DNA from: DASSJT01 sp963715025
GTDB taxonomy: Bacteria; Actinomycetota; Actinomycetes; Actinomycetales; Dermatophilaceae
Direction of reading: 5' to 3'
DNA: 64,000 nucleotides
NCBI GenBank assembly: GCA_963715025.1
Contig: CAVQQQ010000003.1
Span: 124,001 to 188,000 of the forward strand
Shown here: piece by piece, positions 43,967-53,327 of the stretch
How positions within the stretch are numbered: position 1 is the stretch's first letter
Layout of the letters: each line of letters opens with the position of its first letter
Notes under the pieces: model-generated
What the model was told of the DNA's origin: nothing
The model's database searches: none
The model's input: only the letters and a program-made list of their open reading frames with translations
Made by a program: the position numbers and the translations under genes

Positions 43967-44398
43967 TCAGGGCAGTTCGCGGCGCGAGCCGGAAGCAAGG
44001 GCAGCCAGGATGCCGACCAGGGCCACCGCCAGCACGACCGCGCCCACCGGCCCCTGTCCGCCCTGGAACAGACCCCAGGCGACGGGCAGCAGGAGGGCGT
44101 TCCACACCACGGTCGGGGTGCTGGGCCAAGCAGCCCCCCGCCACCACCCTGCCGACAGGGCGGCGAGCCCGACGACGAAGACAGCGATCAGCACAATGGA
44201 CATCGCTGCCCGGGCCGGGCTGTCGCTTTCGCCGCGGACCAACCCGACCGCGTAGAAGACGCAGATGCCCAACAGGGCCGCGGCCTGGAGCGCGGACACG
44301 ACCGCGGCAACGACCCGGCCACCGCCGCGGCGAGCCGGCGAGCCGCTCGACCCCGTCTGGGAGTCCTCGCCTCGTCGCGGCGTCTCGGGAGAAGTCAC
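43967..44398 (-). CDS. small integral membrane protein, 143 residues
   Basis: From GTG (VTSPETPRRGEDSQTG) a disordered N-terminus is followed by four hydrophobic helices: AAVVSALQAAALLGICVFYA, SIVLIAVFVVGLAALSAGWW, VWNALLLPVAWGLFQGG and VVLAVALVGILAALA. This is a DUF-type actinobacterial membrane protein without known role. No clear ribosome-binding site is visible, so the start is tentative. Confidence 0.6.
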   Translation of the reverse strand: MTSPETPRRGEDSQTGSSGSPARRGGGRVVAAVVSALQAAALLGICVFYAVGLVRGESDSPARAAMSIVLIAVFVVGLAALSAGWWRGAAWPSTPTVVWNALLLPVAWGLFQGGQGPVGAVVLAVALVGILAALASGSRRELP

Positions 44399-44768
44399 CC
44401 GAGAAAGAGTAGCCACGCCTGATTCGATGGCTGACGAGTGGGCACAGGACCCCAATGACCCCTCCGAGTGCCCCTAACAAGACCCCCGGCGAGCGCCCAC
44501 GGCAAACACCCGGCATACTGGACGTGCAGGTCCCACGCCCTGAGACGGGCCGTCATGCCCACAGGTCCGGGGAACACAAATCGGCGCTGCACCGTTGGCA
44601 AGACGGGGTTGGTGCCTAACAATGGTGCCTGCAACCCGGCAAACCCGTGACGGCGTACGTCCGCGTCGTTACCATGGCGGTTTGCCTCGCATGATCGCCG
44701 CCGCGCCCCAAGCCAGAGGCTCGGAGCCCGGCGTGCAACCCACGACGCTGACAAGGAGCACGATCCTC
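44399..44768. other. 370-base upstream region of whiB1
   Basis: No gene is supported. It contains a direct repeat TGGTGCCTAACAA/TGGTGCCTGCAAC at about 44608-44635. A good ribosome-binding site AAGGAGC lies before the whiB1 ATG. A GTATGCCG-family octamer is at 44511-44518. The long leader fits a regulated gene. Confidence 0.5.
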
Positions 44769-45017
44769 ATGGACTGGCGCGACCGCGCTGCCTGCCTGGA
44801 CGAAGACCCGGAGCTGTTCTTCCCGATTGGGAACACTGGTCCGGCGCTTCTCCAGATCGAAGAGGCGAAGGCTGTGTGCCGCCGCTGTGAGGTCATCGAT
44901 ACCTGCCTGAAGTGGGCCCTGGAGTCCGGTCAGGACGCCGGCGTGTGGGGTGGTTTGTCCGAGGACGAGCGTCGCGCGCTCAAGCGCCGCAACGCCCGCG
45001 CCCGTCGGGCGGGCTGA
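44769..45017 (+). CDS. whiB1: WhiB-family iron-sulfur transcription regulator (WhiB1-like)
   Basis: WhiB proteins bind a redox- and NO-sensitive [4Fe-4S] cluster and act with sigma factor region 4 at promoters. This 82-residue protein has the four cluster cysteines at 9, 37, 40 and 46 (C-x27-CRRC-x5-C) and the turn GVWGG at 58-62, followed by a basic tail (RRALKRRNARARRAG) for DNA binding. The ATG follows AAGGAGC. It is convergent with pdtaS as in Mycobacterium tuberculosis, where Rv3219 (whiB1) and Rv3220c (pdtaS) are neighbours, which supports the whiB1 name. Confidence 0.93.
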   Translation: MDWRDRAACLDEDPELFFPIGNTGPALLQIEEAKAVCRRCEVIDTCLKWALESGQDAGVWGGLSEDERRALKRRNARARRAG

Positions 45018-45098
45018 CCTCAGCGCCCGCACAGCCTGGCCCCCAAGGGCCAGACGGACTGGCAGGGTCGATGGTCTGACACCTGGCCACGGCCGATT

Positions 45099-45136
45099 GG
45101 AAGCCGCGCCGGAATCCCTGTTCCGGCGCGGCTTCC
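45099..45136. terminator. bidirectional terminator between whiB1 and pdtaS
   Basis: A perfect 16-bp stem (GGAAGCCGCGCCGGAA at 45099-45114 with its complement at 45121-45136) has a 6-base loop. It lies 81 bases past the whiB1 stop and 57 bases past the pdtaS stop. Confidence 0.8.
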
Positions 45137-45192
45137 CTGCGTCGCAGACCAGACGTGCCACGCCTCACCCCTCGCATCGCGCCGGCAGGCTG

Positions 45193-46698
45193 TCACTCAG
45201 TCGTCGGCTCGGGTCGCGCGTCTCGCTCGAGGGGACGCAGCAACGCCGTGAACTGCACCCGTGTGCCGTGCGGCCTGGCCGGCTCCCAGCGGATGCGGCC
45301 ACGCAGGTCCTGAACGAGCGACGTGACAATCCGCGTCCCGAGCCCGGCGAGCCCTGGGCGGAATCCCGCGGGCAGGCCCGACCCGTCGTCGGTGATCGTC
45401 ACGGTCAGCTGGTCCTCCTCGTCGACGTGCTCGCGATGCGCCGCGATCTCGACCCGGCCGCCATGGTCGGCCAGGCCGTGTTCCGCGGCGTTCTGCACTA
45501 GCTCGGAGATGATCATGGCCAGCGCGGTCGCGTCCTCAGCGCGCATCCGCCCGAACGTCCCGGTCACCGACGAGTGGATCGTGTGCTCGCTCGTGGCGAC
45601 CTCGACGACCGCCTTCAGCCCACGCACCGCGATCTCATCGAAGTTCACCGTCTCGTCGAACCCATGGCTGAGCGTCTCGTGTACCAGCGCGATCGTGCCG
45701 ACGCGCCGAACCGCCTCCTCCAGCGCGTAACGGCTCTGACCCTCCGGAAGGCGCCGCGCCTGGAGCCGCAACAGGGCAGCCACTGTTTGGAGATTGTTCT
45801 TGACCCGGTGGTGAATCTCGCGGATCGTCGCATCCTTGGTCAGCAGTTCGCGCTCACGGCGCCGCAGCTCGGAGACGTCGCGAAGCAGGAGCAGGGCTCC
45901 CCGCCGCGTGCCCCGCTCGGTGAGCGGGATCGCGCGCATCGAGACGCTCGCAGTCCGCGAGCCCACCTCAGATCGCCAGGGCGCGCGACCGGTCACCACC
46001 AATGCCAGCGACTCGTCGACCGGGTCCTCGGCCTTCTCGACGACGTCCGCCGCGATCTTGGCGAGCACCTCGCCGATCACGTCTCCGACGTGCCCCAGGC
46101 GGTGGATCGCCGACACCGCATTGGGGCTGGCATAGACCACGATGCCCTCGGCGTCGAGGTGCATCACACCGTCGCCCACCCGCGGCGCACCTCGCCGCAG
46201 GCCCGTCGGTGCCGAGGCGCTGGGAAACTCTCCCGCCGCGATCATGCCCGCAAGGGAGTCGGCCAGGGCCCGGTAGGTCACCTCGAGCCGGCTGGGCGTT
46301 CGCGGACCGCCCAGGTTGGTGTGGCGGGTGATCACCGCGAGCACGGCCCCGTCTTTCACAACCGGGATCGCTTCCTCGCGCACCGGCACGTCGTCGTTGA
46401 AGTCGGCGTCGGACGCGCGCACGATCGTCCGAGTGGCGTACGCCTCGCCAAGCATGCGGCGCCGGCCGACACCGCTGCGCCACCCCACGATGTCCTCGTA
46501 GAAGACCATCTGCCCGGTGGTCGGGCGCACGTGGGCGACCGACACCCATTCGTCGTCGGACTGCCGCGCCCACAGCACGAGGTCGGCGAAGGACAGGTCG
46601 GACAGCAGCTGCCAGTCGCCGACCACGAGGTGCAGCCACTCGATCTGCTCGGCGGAGAGGTCGGTGGTGCGCTGCAGCGAGTCGTTCAGCGTTGCCAC
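45193..46698 (-). CDS. pdtaS: PdtaS-type sensor histidine kinase
   Basis: The 501-residue soluble kinase has an N-terminal GAF-like domain (about 1-155), a PAS domain (about 175-280, VMHLDAEGIVVYASPNAVSAI) and a HisKA_2-type H-box at about 294-305 (REIHHRVKNNLQ). The HATPase_c domain has IISELVQNAAEHG and ITDDGSGLP. No membrane helices are present. PdtaS phosphorylates the antiterminator regulator PdtaR, which is not in this window. Adjacency to whiB1 matches M. tuberculosis. Confidence 0.92.
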   Translation of the reverse strand: MATLNDSLQRTTDLSAEQIEWLHLVVGDWQLLSDLSFADLVLWARQSDDEWVSVAHVRPTTGQMVFYEDIVGWRSGVGRRRMLGEAYATRTIVRASDADFNDDVPVREEAIPVVKDGAVLAVITRHTNLGGPRTPSRLEVTYRALADSLAGMIAAGEFPSASAPTGLRRGAPRVGDGVMHLDAEGIVVYASPNAVSAIHRLGHVGDVIGEVLAKIAADVVEKAEDPVDESLALVVTGRAPWRSEVGSRTASVSMRAIPLTERGTRRGALLLLRDVSELRRRERELLTKDATIREIHHRVKNNLQTVAALLRLQARRLPEGQSRYALEEAVRRVGTIALVHETLSHGFDETVNFDEIAVRGLKAVVEVATSEHTIHSSVTGTFGRMRAEDATALAMIISELVQNAAEHGLADHGGRVEIAAHREHVDEEDQLTVTITDDGSGLPAGFRPGLAGLGTRIVTSLVQDLRGRIRWEPARPHGTRVQFTALLRPLERDARPEPTTE

Positions 46699-46707
46699 GA
46701 GCGCAGC

Positions 46708-47520
46708 CTATGCGGGCGATCCGAGCACCTCGACATGCGGGATGACGAACACCGCCCCCGGGGCCGCACCCCACTCGCGGAACGCCCGCGCGATACCCGC
46801 GAGCTCGGCCCGCGTTGCCAGGCCTCGCTGGACCGCCTGCCGTGCGAAGTCGGAGGCCACGGTGCGCTCGGCCCACGACTCGGCCCACCAGGACACCTCC
46901 TGCGGCGTGGCCCAGCACCAGGCCGATGCGCTCAGCCGCACCTCCCGCAGTCCGGCCTGCTCCGCCCAGGACCGCAGGTGCCTCCCCGCGTCGGGCTCCG
47001 CGCCATTGCTGCGCGCCACCCGTTGGTACAGCGCGGCCCACAGGTCCAGGCCCGGCAGCCTCGGGTACCACGCCATGGCCGCGTAGTCGGCGTCGCGCGC
47101 CGCCACGGTGCCGGCCGGACGGCATACCCTCGCCATCTCGCGGAGCGCGCCGACGGGGTCCGTGAGGTGCTGGAGCACCTGGTGGGCGTGCACGACGTCG
47201 AAGCTCCGGTCTGCGAAGGGCAGGCTCGCCACGTCGCCCAGCGCGAGACCAGCGTGCTCGACGCCGGCGAGGCTGACCCGCGCGGCGTCAACGGGAGCGG
47301 GCACGGCCTCGAGCCCGACGGCGGTGCCGCCCACGGCTCGGGCCAGGTCCGCGGTGACGGTGCCGGGCCCGCAGCCGACGTCCAGCAGGCGAAGCCCCGG
47401 CTTGAGAAGCGGCAGCAGGTATGCCGCGGAGTCGACCGCCGTCCGCCGGGCGTGGCTCCCGAGGACGCTGGCATGGTGCCCGTGGGTGTACTGCGCCCGT
47501 GCCGCATCCGGTGCCGCCAT
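46708..47520 (-). CDS. SAM-dependent methyltransferase
   Basis: This 270-residue protein has class I methyltransferase motifs: VGCGPGTVTADLAR (motif I), LALGDVASLPFADRSFDVVH (motifs II and III) and HQVLQHLTDPVGALREMARV. The C-terminal domain is variable (WCWATPQEVSWWAESWAER). It resembles UbiE/small-molecule methyltransferases; the substrate is not known. It ends 10 bases before the pdtaS start, on the same strand. Confidence 0.9.
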   Translation of the reverse strand: MAAPDAARAQYTHGHHASVLGSHARRTAVDSAAYLLPLLKPGLRLLDVGCGPGTVTADLARAVGGTAVGLEAVPAPVDAARVSLAGVEHAGLALGDVASLPFADRSFDVVHAHQVLQHLTDPVGALREMARVCRPAGTVAARDADYAAMAWYPRLPGLDLWAALYQRVARSNGAEPDAGRHLRSWAEQAGLREVRLSASAWCWATPQEVSWWAESWAERTVASDFARQAVQRGLATRAELAGIARAFREWGAAPGAVFVIPHVEVLGSPA

Positions 47521-47544
47521 GAAGGCAGTCTGCGCCGGCCCGGC

Positions 47545-48278
47545 TCAGTGGGGCACGGCGAGGTCCCCGACGCGGATCGTGCCCGGCGCGACGACGTCGG
47601 CGTAGACGGCGGTACAGAGGCTGCGGCGATCGGAGATCGTGCGCAGCAGTCCGTCCGCCTCGGCAACCCCGACCTGGGCGATGTCCACCATGCGACAGCG
47701 CTCGATCGGCTCCACCACGCGGAGCACGACCCCCGTGGGACGCCTCCGGAGCCATCCCCCACGCCGCCGATGGCGACCTCGCGGCCGACCCACGTCTCCT
47801 CGACGAACGGCTCGTCGGTGTCGAGCACCAGATTGGCCCGCAGGTGGCGCTCGTCGAGAGGCGCATCGAGCCCGTGCAGGCGGGCCAGCTCGGCGAGCGT
47901 CGCTGATCCGACGACGCTGACCTGACCCGCGTCCTGGTGCGGCACGTCCGCTTCGGGCGCGACCTCGATCTCCTCGCCGAAGTGGTCGGAGAGGAGCGCG
48001 TCGGCCCGCCCCTCGCCGGCCCGGACCCGGTCGCCGGAGGGCAGCACGATGTCGACGCCGGCGCCATCGGGCAGCGTCTCGGCAACCAGCTCGAAGACCG
48101 GGTCCATGCGGCGGAAGCGCTGCGAGTGCTTCCCGCTCGCGAGCTTTCCGGCAGAGTCGTAGACGGCCCACTCCCGGTCGCCGACCAGGCCACGGGCGTC
48201 GAGGTCGACCATGCCCAGCAGCTCGCCACCCACGGACTTGACCGGGAAGCGCCACAGCGCTCGCACGGCGTACGTCAT
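47545..48278 (-). pseudogene. MOSC domain protein with a frameshift
   Basis: The N-terminal part, from MTYAVRALWRFPVKSVGGE, matches MOSC N-terminal beta barrels and continues through GLDAPLDERHLRANLVLDTD and VEETWVGREVAIGG. The frame then breaks near 47738-47762, which holds two CCCCC runs. The C-terminal part TGVVLRVVEPIERCRMVDIA to IRVGDLAVPH is read in the other frame. The MOSC core, with the motif RCRMVD where Cys binds molybdopterin-sulfur, is intact across one base. So it is a single-base deletion or a homopolymer read error. MOSC proteins bind molybdenum-cofactor sulfur and reduce N-hydroxylated compounds. Confidence 0.75.
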
Positions 48279-51200
48279 GCCGTCGCCGCTCCGGAGCGGA
48301 TCACTGAGCGCAGCGTCCGCAGGGCCACGGAGAGCGCGGCGATGTTGGGCGACTCAAGCTTGTCGATGCCCGTGAGGGCGTTGGTGGCCCGCTGGAGGGA
48401 CTCGCTGTTGGCCTTGGACCACAGCTCGAAGCGGTGGGCGGGCTCGCCCCCGCCCGGACTCGCCTCGATGACCGACCGGGTCAACGACTGAAGCACCGAG
48501 TAGAGGTCGTCGCGAAGGGCTCCGCGAGCGAGGGCGTCCCAGCGGTCGTCACGCGGCAGCCCGGTGACCCGCGACAGCATGATGTCGATGCTGAACTTCT
48601 CGGACAGCAGGTAGTAGAGCGGGGCGACGACGGCGGTTTCCTCGCCGGTGTCGCTGCAGATGTCGACGATGTCGAGCAGCGAGAACTGGTCGAGCAGGGT
48701 GGCCGCCTGCCTCGTCAGGGCAGCCGGCAGACCGAGCTTCTCCAGGTCGCGGCAGCGGCGCTGGAAGCGTTTGAGCTCCACGCCCTTGAGCAGCTCGGGG
48801 ATCCTGGGCCCGTACTCGCGCACGACACCCCGGAAACGGTCCACCTCGCGGGCCACGTCGAGTCGCGAGGGCCGAGAGGACAAGAACCAGCGGGTCGATC
48901 GGTCGAGCAGCCGGCGGAACTCCAGGTAGGCCTGGGTCTGAGCCGCCGTCGGCACCTGGTTGTCGAGGGCCTCGATCTCGCGGACGAAGTCGGTGATGTT
49001 GAAGATCTCGCGGCACGCCACGAAGGCGCGGGCCACCTGCTCCGGAGTTGCGCCGGTCTCCTCCATCGCCCGGAAGGCGAAGGTGATGCCCCCGCGGTTG
49101 ACCATGGAGTTGGCCACGGCGTTGGTGATGATCTCGCGCCGCAGGGGGTGGGCTTCCAGCCGCTCCCTGAACTGCTCGCGTACCGGGGCCGGGAAGTAGT
49201 CGACCAGGGTCGTCTGGAACCACGGGTCGTCGGGCAGCTCCGAGGGCAGGAGGTCGTCCTTCAGCGCCAGCTTGGCATAGGCGACGAGCACCGAGAACTC
49301 AGGCGACTTCAGGCCCAGCCCTGCCCGCTGCCGCTGGCCGATCTCGGGATCGGACGGGAGGAACTCCAGAGCCCGGTCGAGGTCGCCCCGCTCCTCCAGG
49401 GCGCGGATCAGCCGCTGGTGGACGGGCAGCATCGCGTGCTCCTGGGCCCGCGCGTTGCCGAGTAGGACGTTCTGCTCGTAGTTGTCGCGCAGCACCTGGG
49501 CCGCCACCTCGTCGGTCATGGAGGCGAGCACCTTGTTGCGCTGCTTCACCGTCATGTCGCCCTCGCGGACCAGGTCGTTGAGGAGGATCTTGATGTTGAC
49601 CTCGTGGTCGGACGTGTCGACGCCGGCCGAGTTGTCGATCGCGTCGGTGTTGACCCGAACGCCGTTCAGCGCCGCCTCGATGCGCCCCCTCTGCGACAGC
49701 CCCAGGTTGCCGCCCTCGCCGACGACCTTGACCCGCAGGTCGGAGCCATCGACCCGGATCGCGTCGTTGGCCCGGTCGCCGACGGCGGAGGACTCCTCGG
49801 TCGACGCCTTCACGTAGGTGCCGATGCCGCCGTTCCAGAGCAGGTCGACCGGTGCGAGGAGGATCGCCTTCATCAGCTCGGCGGGCGTCATCCGATCGGT
49901 GTCCTTGGGCAGGGCCAACGCCTCGGCCATCTGCGGGCTGATCCGGATCGACTTCAGCGACCGGGCGAAGACGCCGCCGCCCTCGCTGATGAGCGACGTG
50001 TCGTAGTCGGCCCACGACGAGCGCGGCAGCTCGAACAGCCGCTTGCGCTCAACGAACGACGGCCCCGCCGCCGGGTTGGGGTCGACGAAGATGTGTCGGT
50101 GGTCGAAGGCCGCGACCAGCCGGATGTGCTCCGAGAGGAGCATGCCGTTGCCGAACACGTCACCGCTCATGTCGCCGATCCCGACGACCGTGAAGTCCTC
50201 GCTCTGGGTGTCGATGCCCATCTCGCGGAAATGGCGCTTGACCGACTCCCAGGCGCCCCGCGCCGTGATGCCCATCACCTTGTGGTCGTAGCCCGCCGAA
50301 CCGCCGGATGCGAAGGCGTCGTCGAGCCAGAAGCCGTAGGACTGGGCTACTCCATTGGCGATGTCGGAGAACGTCGCGGTGCCCTTGTCGGCGGCCACCA
50401 CCAGGTAGGGGTCGTCGCCGTCGTGCCGCACCACGCGGTCGGGCGGGACGATCGACCCCGCCACCCGGTTGTCCGTGATGTCGAGAAGCCCGGAGATGAA
50501 CAGCTTGTAGGACTCGATGCCTTCGGCCAGCCACGCATCGCGGTCGACGGTCGGGTCGGGCAGCTGCTTGGCGTAGAAGCCGCCCTTCGACCCGGTTGGA
50601 ACGATGACGGCGTTCTTCACCATCTGCGCCTTGACCAGGCCCAGGACCTCGGTGCGGAAGTCCTCCCGCCGGTCGCTCCACCTCAGACCACCTCGCGCGA
50701 CCGGGCCGAACCGCAGGTGCACGCCCTCGATCCGGGGGCTGTAGACCCAGATCTCGAACTGCGGCCGCGGTGCCGGCAGGTTGGGCACGGCCTTGGGGTT
50801 GAGCTTCATCGAGATGTAGGACTTGGGCTCACCGGCATCGTCGGGCTGGAAGTAGTTCGTGCGCAGCGTCGCCCGGATCACGCCGAGGAACGCCCGGATG
50901 ATGCGGTCCTGGTCGAGCGAGGACACCCCGTCGAGAGCGCTCAGCACGGCCGATGCCGCACCCTCCTCGGCCTCGTCGCGAGCGGAAGCCTCCTGGCCGG
51001 CATACCTCTGCGGGTCGTGCCTGATCTCGAACAGGTCGACCAGCTGCCGAGCGATGGCAACGTTCTGGATCAGCGCGGTCTCCAGGTATTCCTGGCTGAA
51101 CGTCTGGCGCGTCTGGCGCAGATACTTGGCGATGGCGCGCAGGATGACCACCTGGCGCCAGGTGAGGCCGGCGCCCAGGACCAGGGCGTTGAACCCGTCG

Positions 51201-53167
51201 GACTCGGCGCGGCCGTTCCACACCGCAGCGACCGCGTCCTGGAACAGCTGGCGCACCCGGTCGCGCGAGCTGCCGGTCCACACCTTCTCGTTGTGGACCC
51301 GCAGGCCGAAGTCGTAGACGTGGACCGTCACGCCGTCGCTGCGATCGATCTGGTACGGCCGCTCGTCGACGACCTCGACGCCCATGTGGGTGAACATGGG
51401 GAGCACCTGGGTGAGCGAGAGCGGCCCGCGCCGGTAGAGCTTGAAGCGCCGCGTGCTGGGGGGCGAGCCGGGCTCGTGGTACATGTTCAGCCCGGTCGCG
51501 GTCTCGGTGTCCAGGGCCTCGATGTGCCTGAGGTCGGCGACACCCACGCGAGCGGTGAAGTCTTCCTTGTATGCCGCCGGGAAGGCACGCCCGTACAGGC
51601 CCGTCAGTCGTGCGGCTGCCTCCTCGCCGTGCTCGGCCCGGGCGGCCTCGGCGAGGTCCTCGTCCCAGGTCCGGGTGGCGTCGATGAGCTGCTTCTCGAG
51701 GACCGCGGCGTCGACGTCGGGAATGGCCTGGCCCTGCTCGATCCGCACCACGAAGTGCAGCCGGGCCAGCGCGGACTCGGAGACCCGCGTCGTGTAGTCG
51801 ACGCTTGCGCCCTTGAAGGCCTGCCGCAGGATGCCCTCCATGCGCAGCCGCACCGCGGTGTTGTAGCGGTCGCGCGGGATGTAGACCAGGCAGGACATGA
51901 AGCGCCCGAAGTCGTCCTTGCGCAGGAACAGCTTGGTCTTGCGGCGCTCCTGCAGGTGCAGCACCGAGGTCGCCACGTCGTAGAGCTGGTCGACGTCGGC
52001 CTGGAACAGCTCGTCGCGCGGGTAGGTCTCCAGCACCTCGAGGAGGTCCTTGCCGGAGTGGGAGTCGGCCTGCAGCCCGGAGCGCTTGAGGACCTCCTCG
52101 ACCTTGTCCCGCACGATCGGCACCCGCAGCACCGACTCGGTGTAGGCGCTGGACGTGAACAGGCCGAGGAACCGCTGCTCCCCGGTCACCCTGCCCTCGT
52201 CGTCGAAGGTCTTGATGCCGAGATAGTCGAGGTATGCCGTCCGGTGCACGGTCGCGCGCGAGTTCGCCTTGGTGACGATGAGCAGGCGGCGCTCCCGCGC
52301 CTTCGCCTGGGCCTGCGGGGTGAGGACGGTGTGCTTGCCGTGCATGGGGTCGGAGCGCAGGAGCCCTAGACCGGTGCCCGGGGTGGCGGTGATGATGTCG
52401 CCGTCCGGGCTGCGCTCGAGGCGGTACTCGCGATAGCCGAGGAAGGTGAAGTGGTGGTCGGCGAGCCACTTCAGAAGGCCGACGGTCGCACGGGTCTCCC
52501 GGGGGTCAGGACCGACGGGCGGGTTGGCCTCGAGGTTGGCAGCGATCCGCTCACAGGTGTCGTTCATCTTGGGCCAGTCCTCGACCGCCTCGCGCACGTC
52601 GGTGAGAACCGTGCGCAGGCGTTCTGCGATCCGGGCGGGGCCCGCCGGGTCGCTGTCGCGGTCGATCTCCAGGTGCATCCAGGACTCGACACCCTCGCCG
52701 AAGTTGCCCTCCTCCTGGACGTCGGCAGCGCCCTGCCCGGTGTCGAGGTCGAGGATCTCCTGCAGGTCGCCGGCGGCGTCGCGGCGGACCCGCAGCTGCG
52801 GGTGGACGACGAGATGCACGGCCCGATCCTCGGAGGCCAGCTCGGACGTCACCGAGTCGACGAGGAAGGGCATGTCGTCGGTGACGATCTGGACCACGGT
52901 GTGCCCGCTGGACCAGCCCTGCTGCTCGACCTCCGGGTTGAACACCTCGACGTTCGCCGCGCCCACGGGGCGGTGGGCCGCCATCTGCTGGTGGGACAGA
53001 GCCGCGCCGAGAAGGTCCTCGGGGGCCCGGGCGAGGAGGTCCTCGGTGGCTACGTGCCGGTAGTAGCGGCGCAGGAACCGCTCGAGCGTGTCACCTCCTG
53101 CCTTTTCAGCCAGGGCTGCGGCGGTGTGCAAAAGCTGCTGTCGGGACTGCTCCAGCGACTCGGACAT
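48275..53167 (-). CDS. gdh: NAD-dependent glutamate dehydrogenase (large, ~180-kDa class)
   Basis: The 1630-residue product, starting MSESLEQSRQQLLH, belongs to the L_180 class of NAD-GDH that deaminates glutamate to 2-oxoglutarate. An N-terminal ACT-like region is followed by the catalytic domain with RGGLRWSDRREDFRTEVLGL, PTGSKGGFYAKQL, and the NAD domain with GDMSGDVFGNGMLLSEHIR and ELFRSS-type repeats. It ends VALRTLRSVIRSG. It overlaps the MOSC start by 4 bases (ATGA). With P5C dehydrogenase about 5 kb away, it would close the proline/arginine-to-2-oxoglutarate route. Confidence 0.95.
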   Translation of the reverse strand: MSESLEQSRQQLLHTAAALAEKAGGDTLERFLRRYYRHVATEDLLARAPEDLLGAALSHQQMAAHRPVGAANVEVFNPEVEQQGWSSGHTVVQIVTDDMPFLVDSVTSELASEDRAVHLVVHPQLRVRRDAAGDLQEILDLDTGQGAADVQEEGNFGEGVESWMHLEIDRDSDPAGPARIAERLRTVLTDVREAVEDWPKMNDTCERIAANLEANPPVGPDPRETRATVGLLKWLADHHFTFLGYREYRLERSPDGDIITATPGTGLGLLRSDPMHGKHTVLTPQAQAKARERRLLIVTKANSRATVHRTAYLDYLGIKTFDDEGRVTGEQRFLGLFTSSAYTESVLRVPIVRDKVEEVLKRSGLQADSHSGKDLLEVLETYPRDELFQADVDQLYDVATSVLHLQERRKTKLFLRKDDFGRFMSCLVYIPRDRYNTAVRLRMEGILRQAFKGASVDYTTRVSESALARLHFVVRIEQGQAIPDVDAAVLEKQLIDATRTWDEDLAEAARAEHGEEAAARLTGLYGRAFPAAYKEDFTARVGVADLRHIEALDTETATGLNMYHEPGSPPSTRRFKLYRRGPLSLTQVLPMFTHMGVEVVDERPYQIDRSDGVTVHVYDFGLRVHNEKVWTGSSRDRVRQLFQDAVAAVWNGRAESDGFNALVLGAGLTWRQVVILRAIAKYLRQTRQTFSQEYLETALIQNVAIARQLVDLFEIRHDPQRYAGQEASARDEAEEGAASAVLSALDGVSSLDQDRIIRAFLGVIRATLRTNYFQPDDAGEPKSYISMKLNPKAVPNLPAPRPQFEIWVYSPRIEGVHLRFGPVARGGLRWSDRREDFRTEVLGLVKAQMVKNAVIVPTGSKGGFYAKQLPDPTVDRDAWLAEGIESYKLFISGLLDITDNRVAGSIVPPDRVVRHDGDDPYLVVAADKGTATFSDIANGVAQSYGFWLDDAFASGGSAGYDHKVMGITARGAWESVKRHFREMGIDTQSEDFTVVGIGDMSGDVFGNGMLLSEHIRLVAAFDHRHIFVDPNPAAGPSFVERKRLFELPRSSWADYDTSLISEGGGVFARSLKSIRISPQMAEALALPKDTDRMTPAELMKAILLAPVDLLWNGGIGTYVKASTEESSAVGDRANDAIRVDGSDLRVKVVGEGGNLGLSQRGRIEAALNGVRVNTDAIDNSAGVDTSDHEVNIKILLNDLVREGDMTVKQRNKVLASMTDEVAAQVLRDNYEQNVLLGNARAQEHAMLPVHQRLIRALEERGDLDRALEFLPSDPEIGQRQRAGLGLKSPEFSVLVAYAKLALKDDLLPSELPDDPWFQTTLVDYFPAPVREQFRERLEAHPLRREIITNAVANSMVNRGGITFAFRAMEETGATPEQVARAFVACREIFNITDFVREIEALDNQVPTAAQTQAYLEFRRLLDRSTRWFLSSRPSRLDVAREVDRFRGVVREYGPRIPELLKGVELKRFQRRCRDLEKLGLPAALTRQAATLLDQFSLLDIVDICSDTGEETAVVAPLYYLLSEKFSIDIMLSRVTGLPRDDRWDALARGALRDDLYSVLQSLTRSVIEASPGGGEPAHRFELWSKANSESLQRATNALTGIDKLESPNIAALSVALRTLRSVIRSGAATA

Positions 53168-53327
53168 GGCGGGTCTCAGATCCTCGCAACTCATCGACCA
53201 GACGGGGGCCGTCGACGCAACGCTATGTGCGCCACTGTCGAGCGTATCGCTCTGCGGAAGCCTCGGTGACCGGGTGGCGAGGTCTGTGGACGGTTACCCG
53301 CGCCGGGTCCGTGGACGGACTGGCGGG

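Noticed and set aside
49604..52369. A 921-codon open frame on the plus strand opposite the glutamate dehydrogenase gene
   Set aside because: High-GC DNA leaves long stop-free frames opposite real genes; its translation is Arg/Gly/His-rich and low in family character, while the minus-strand frame has clear NAD-GDH motifs.
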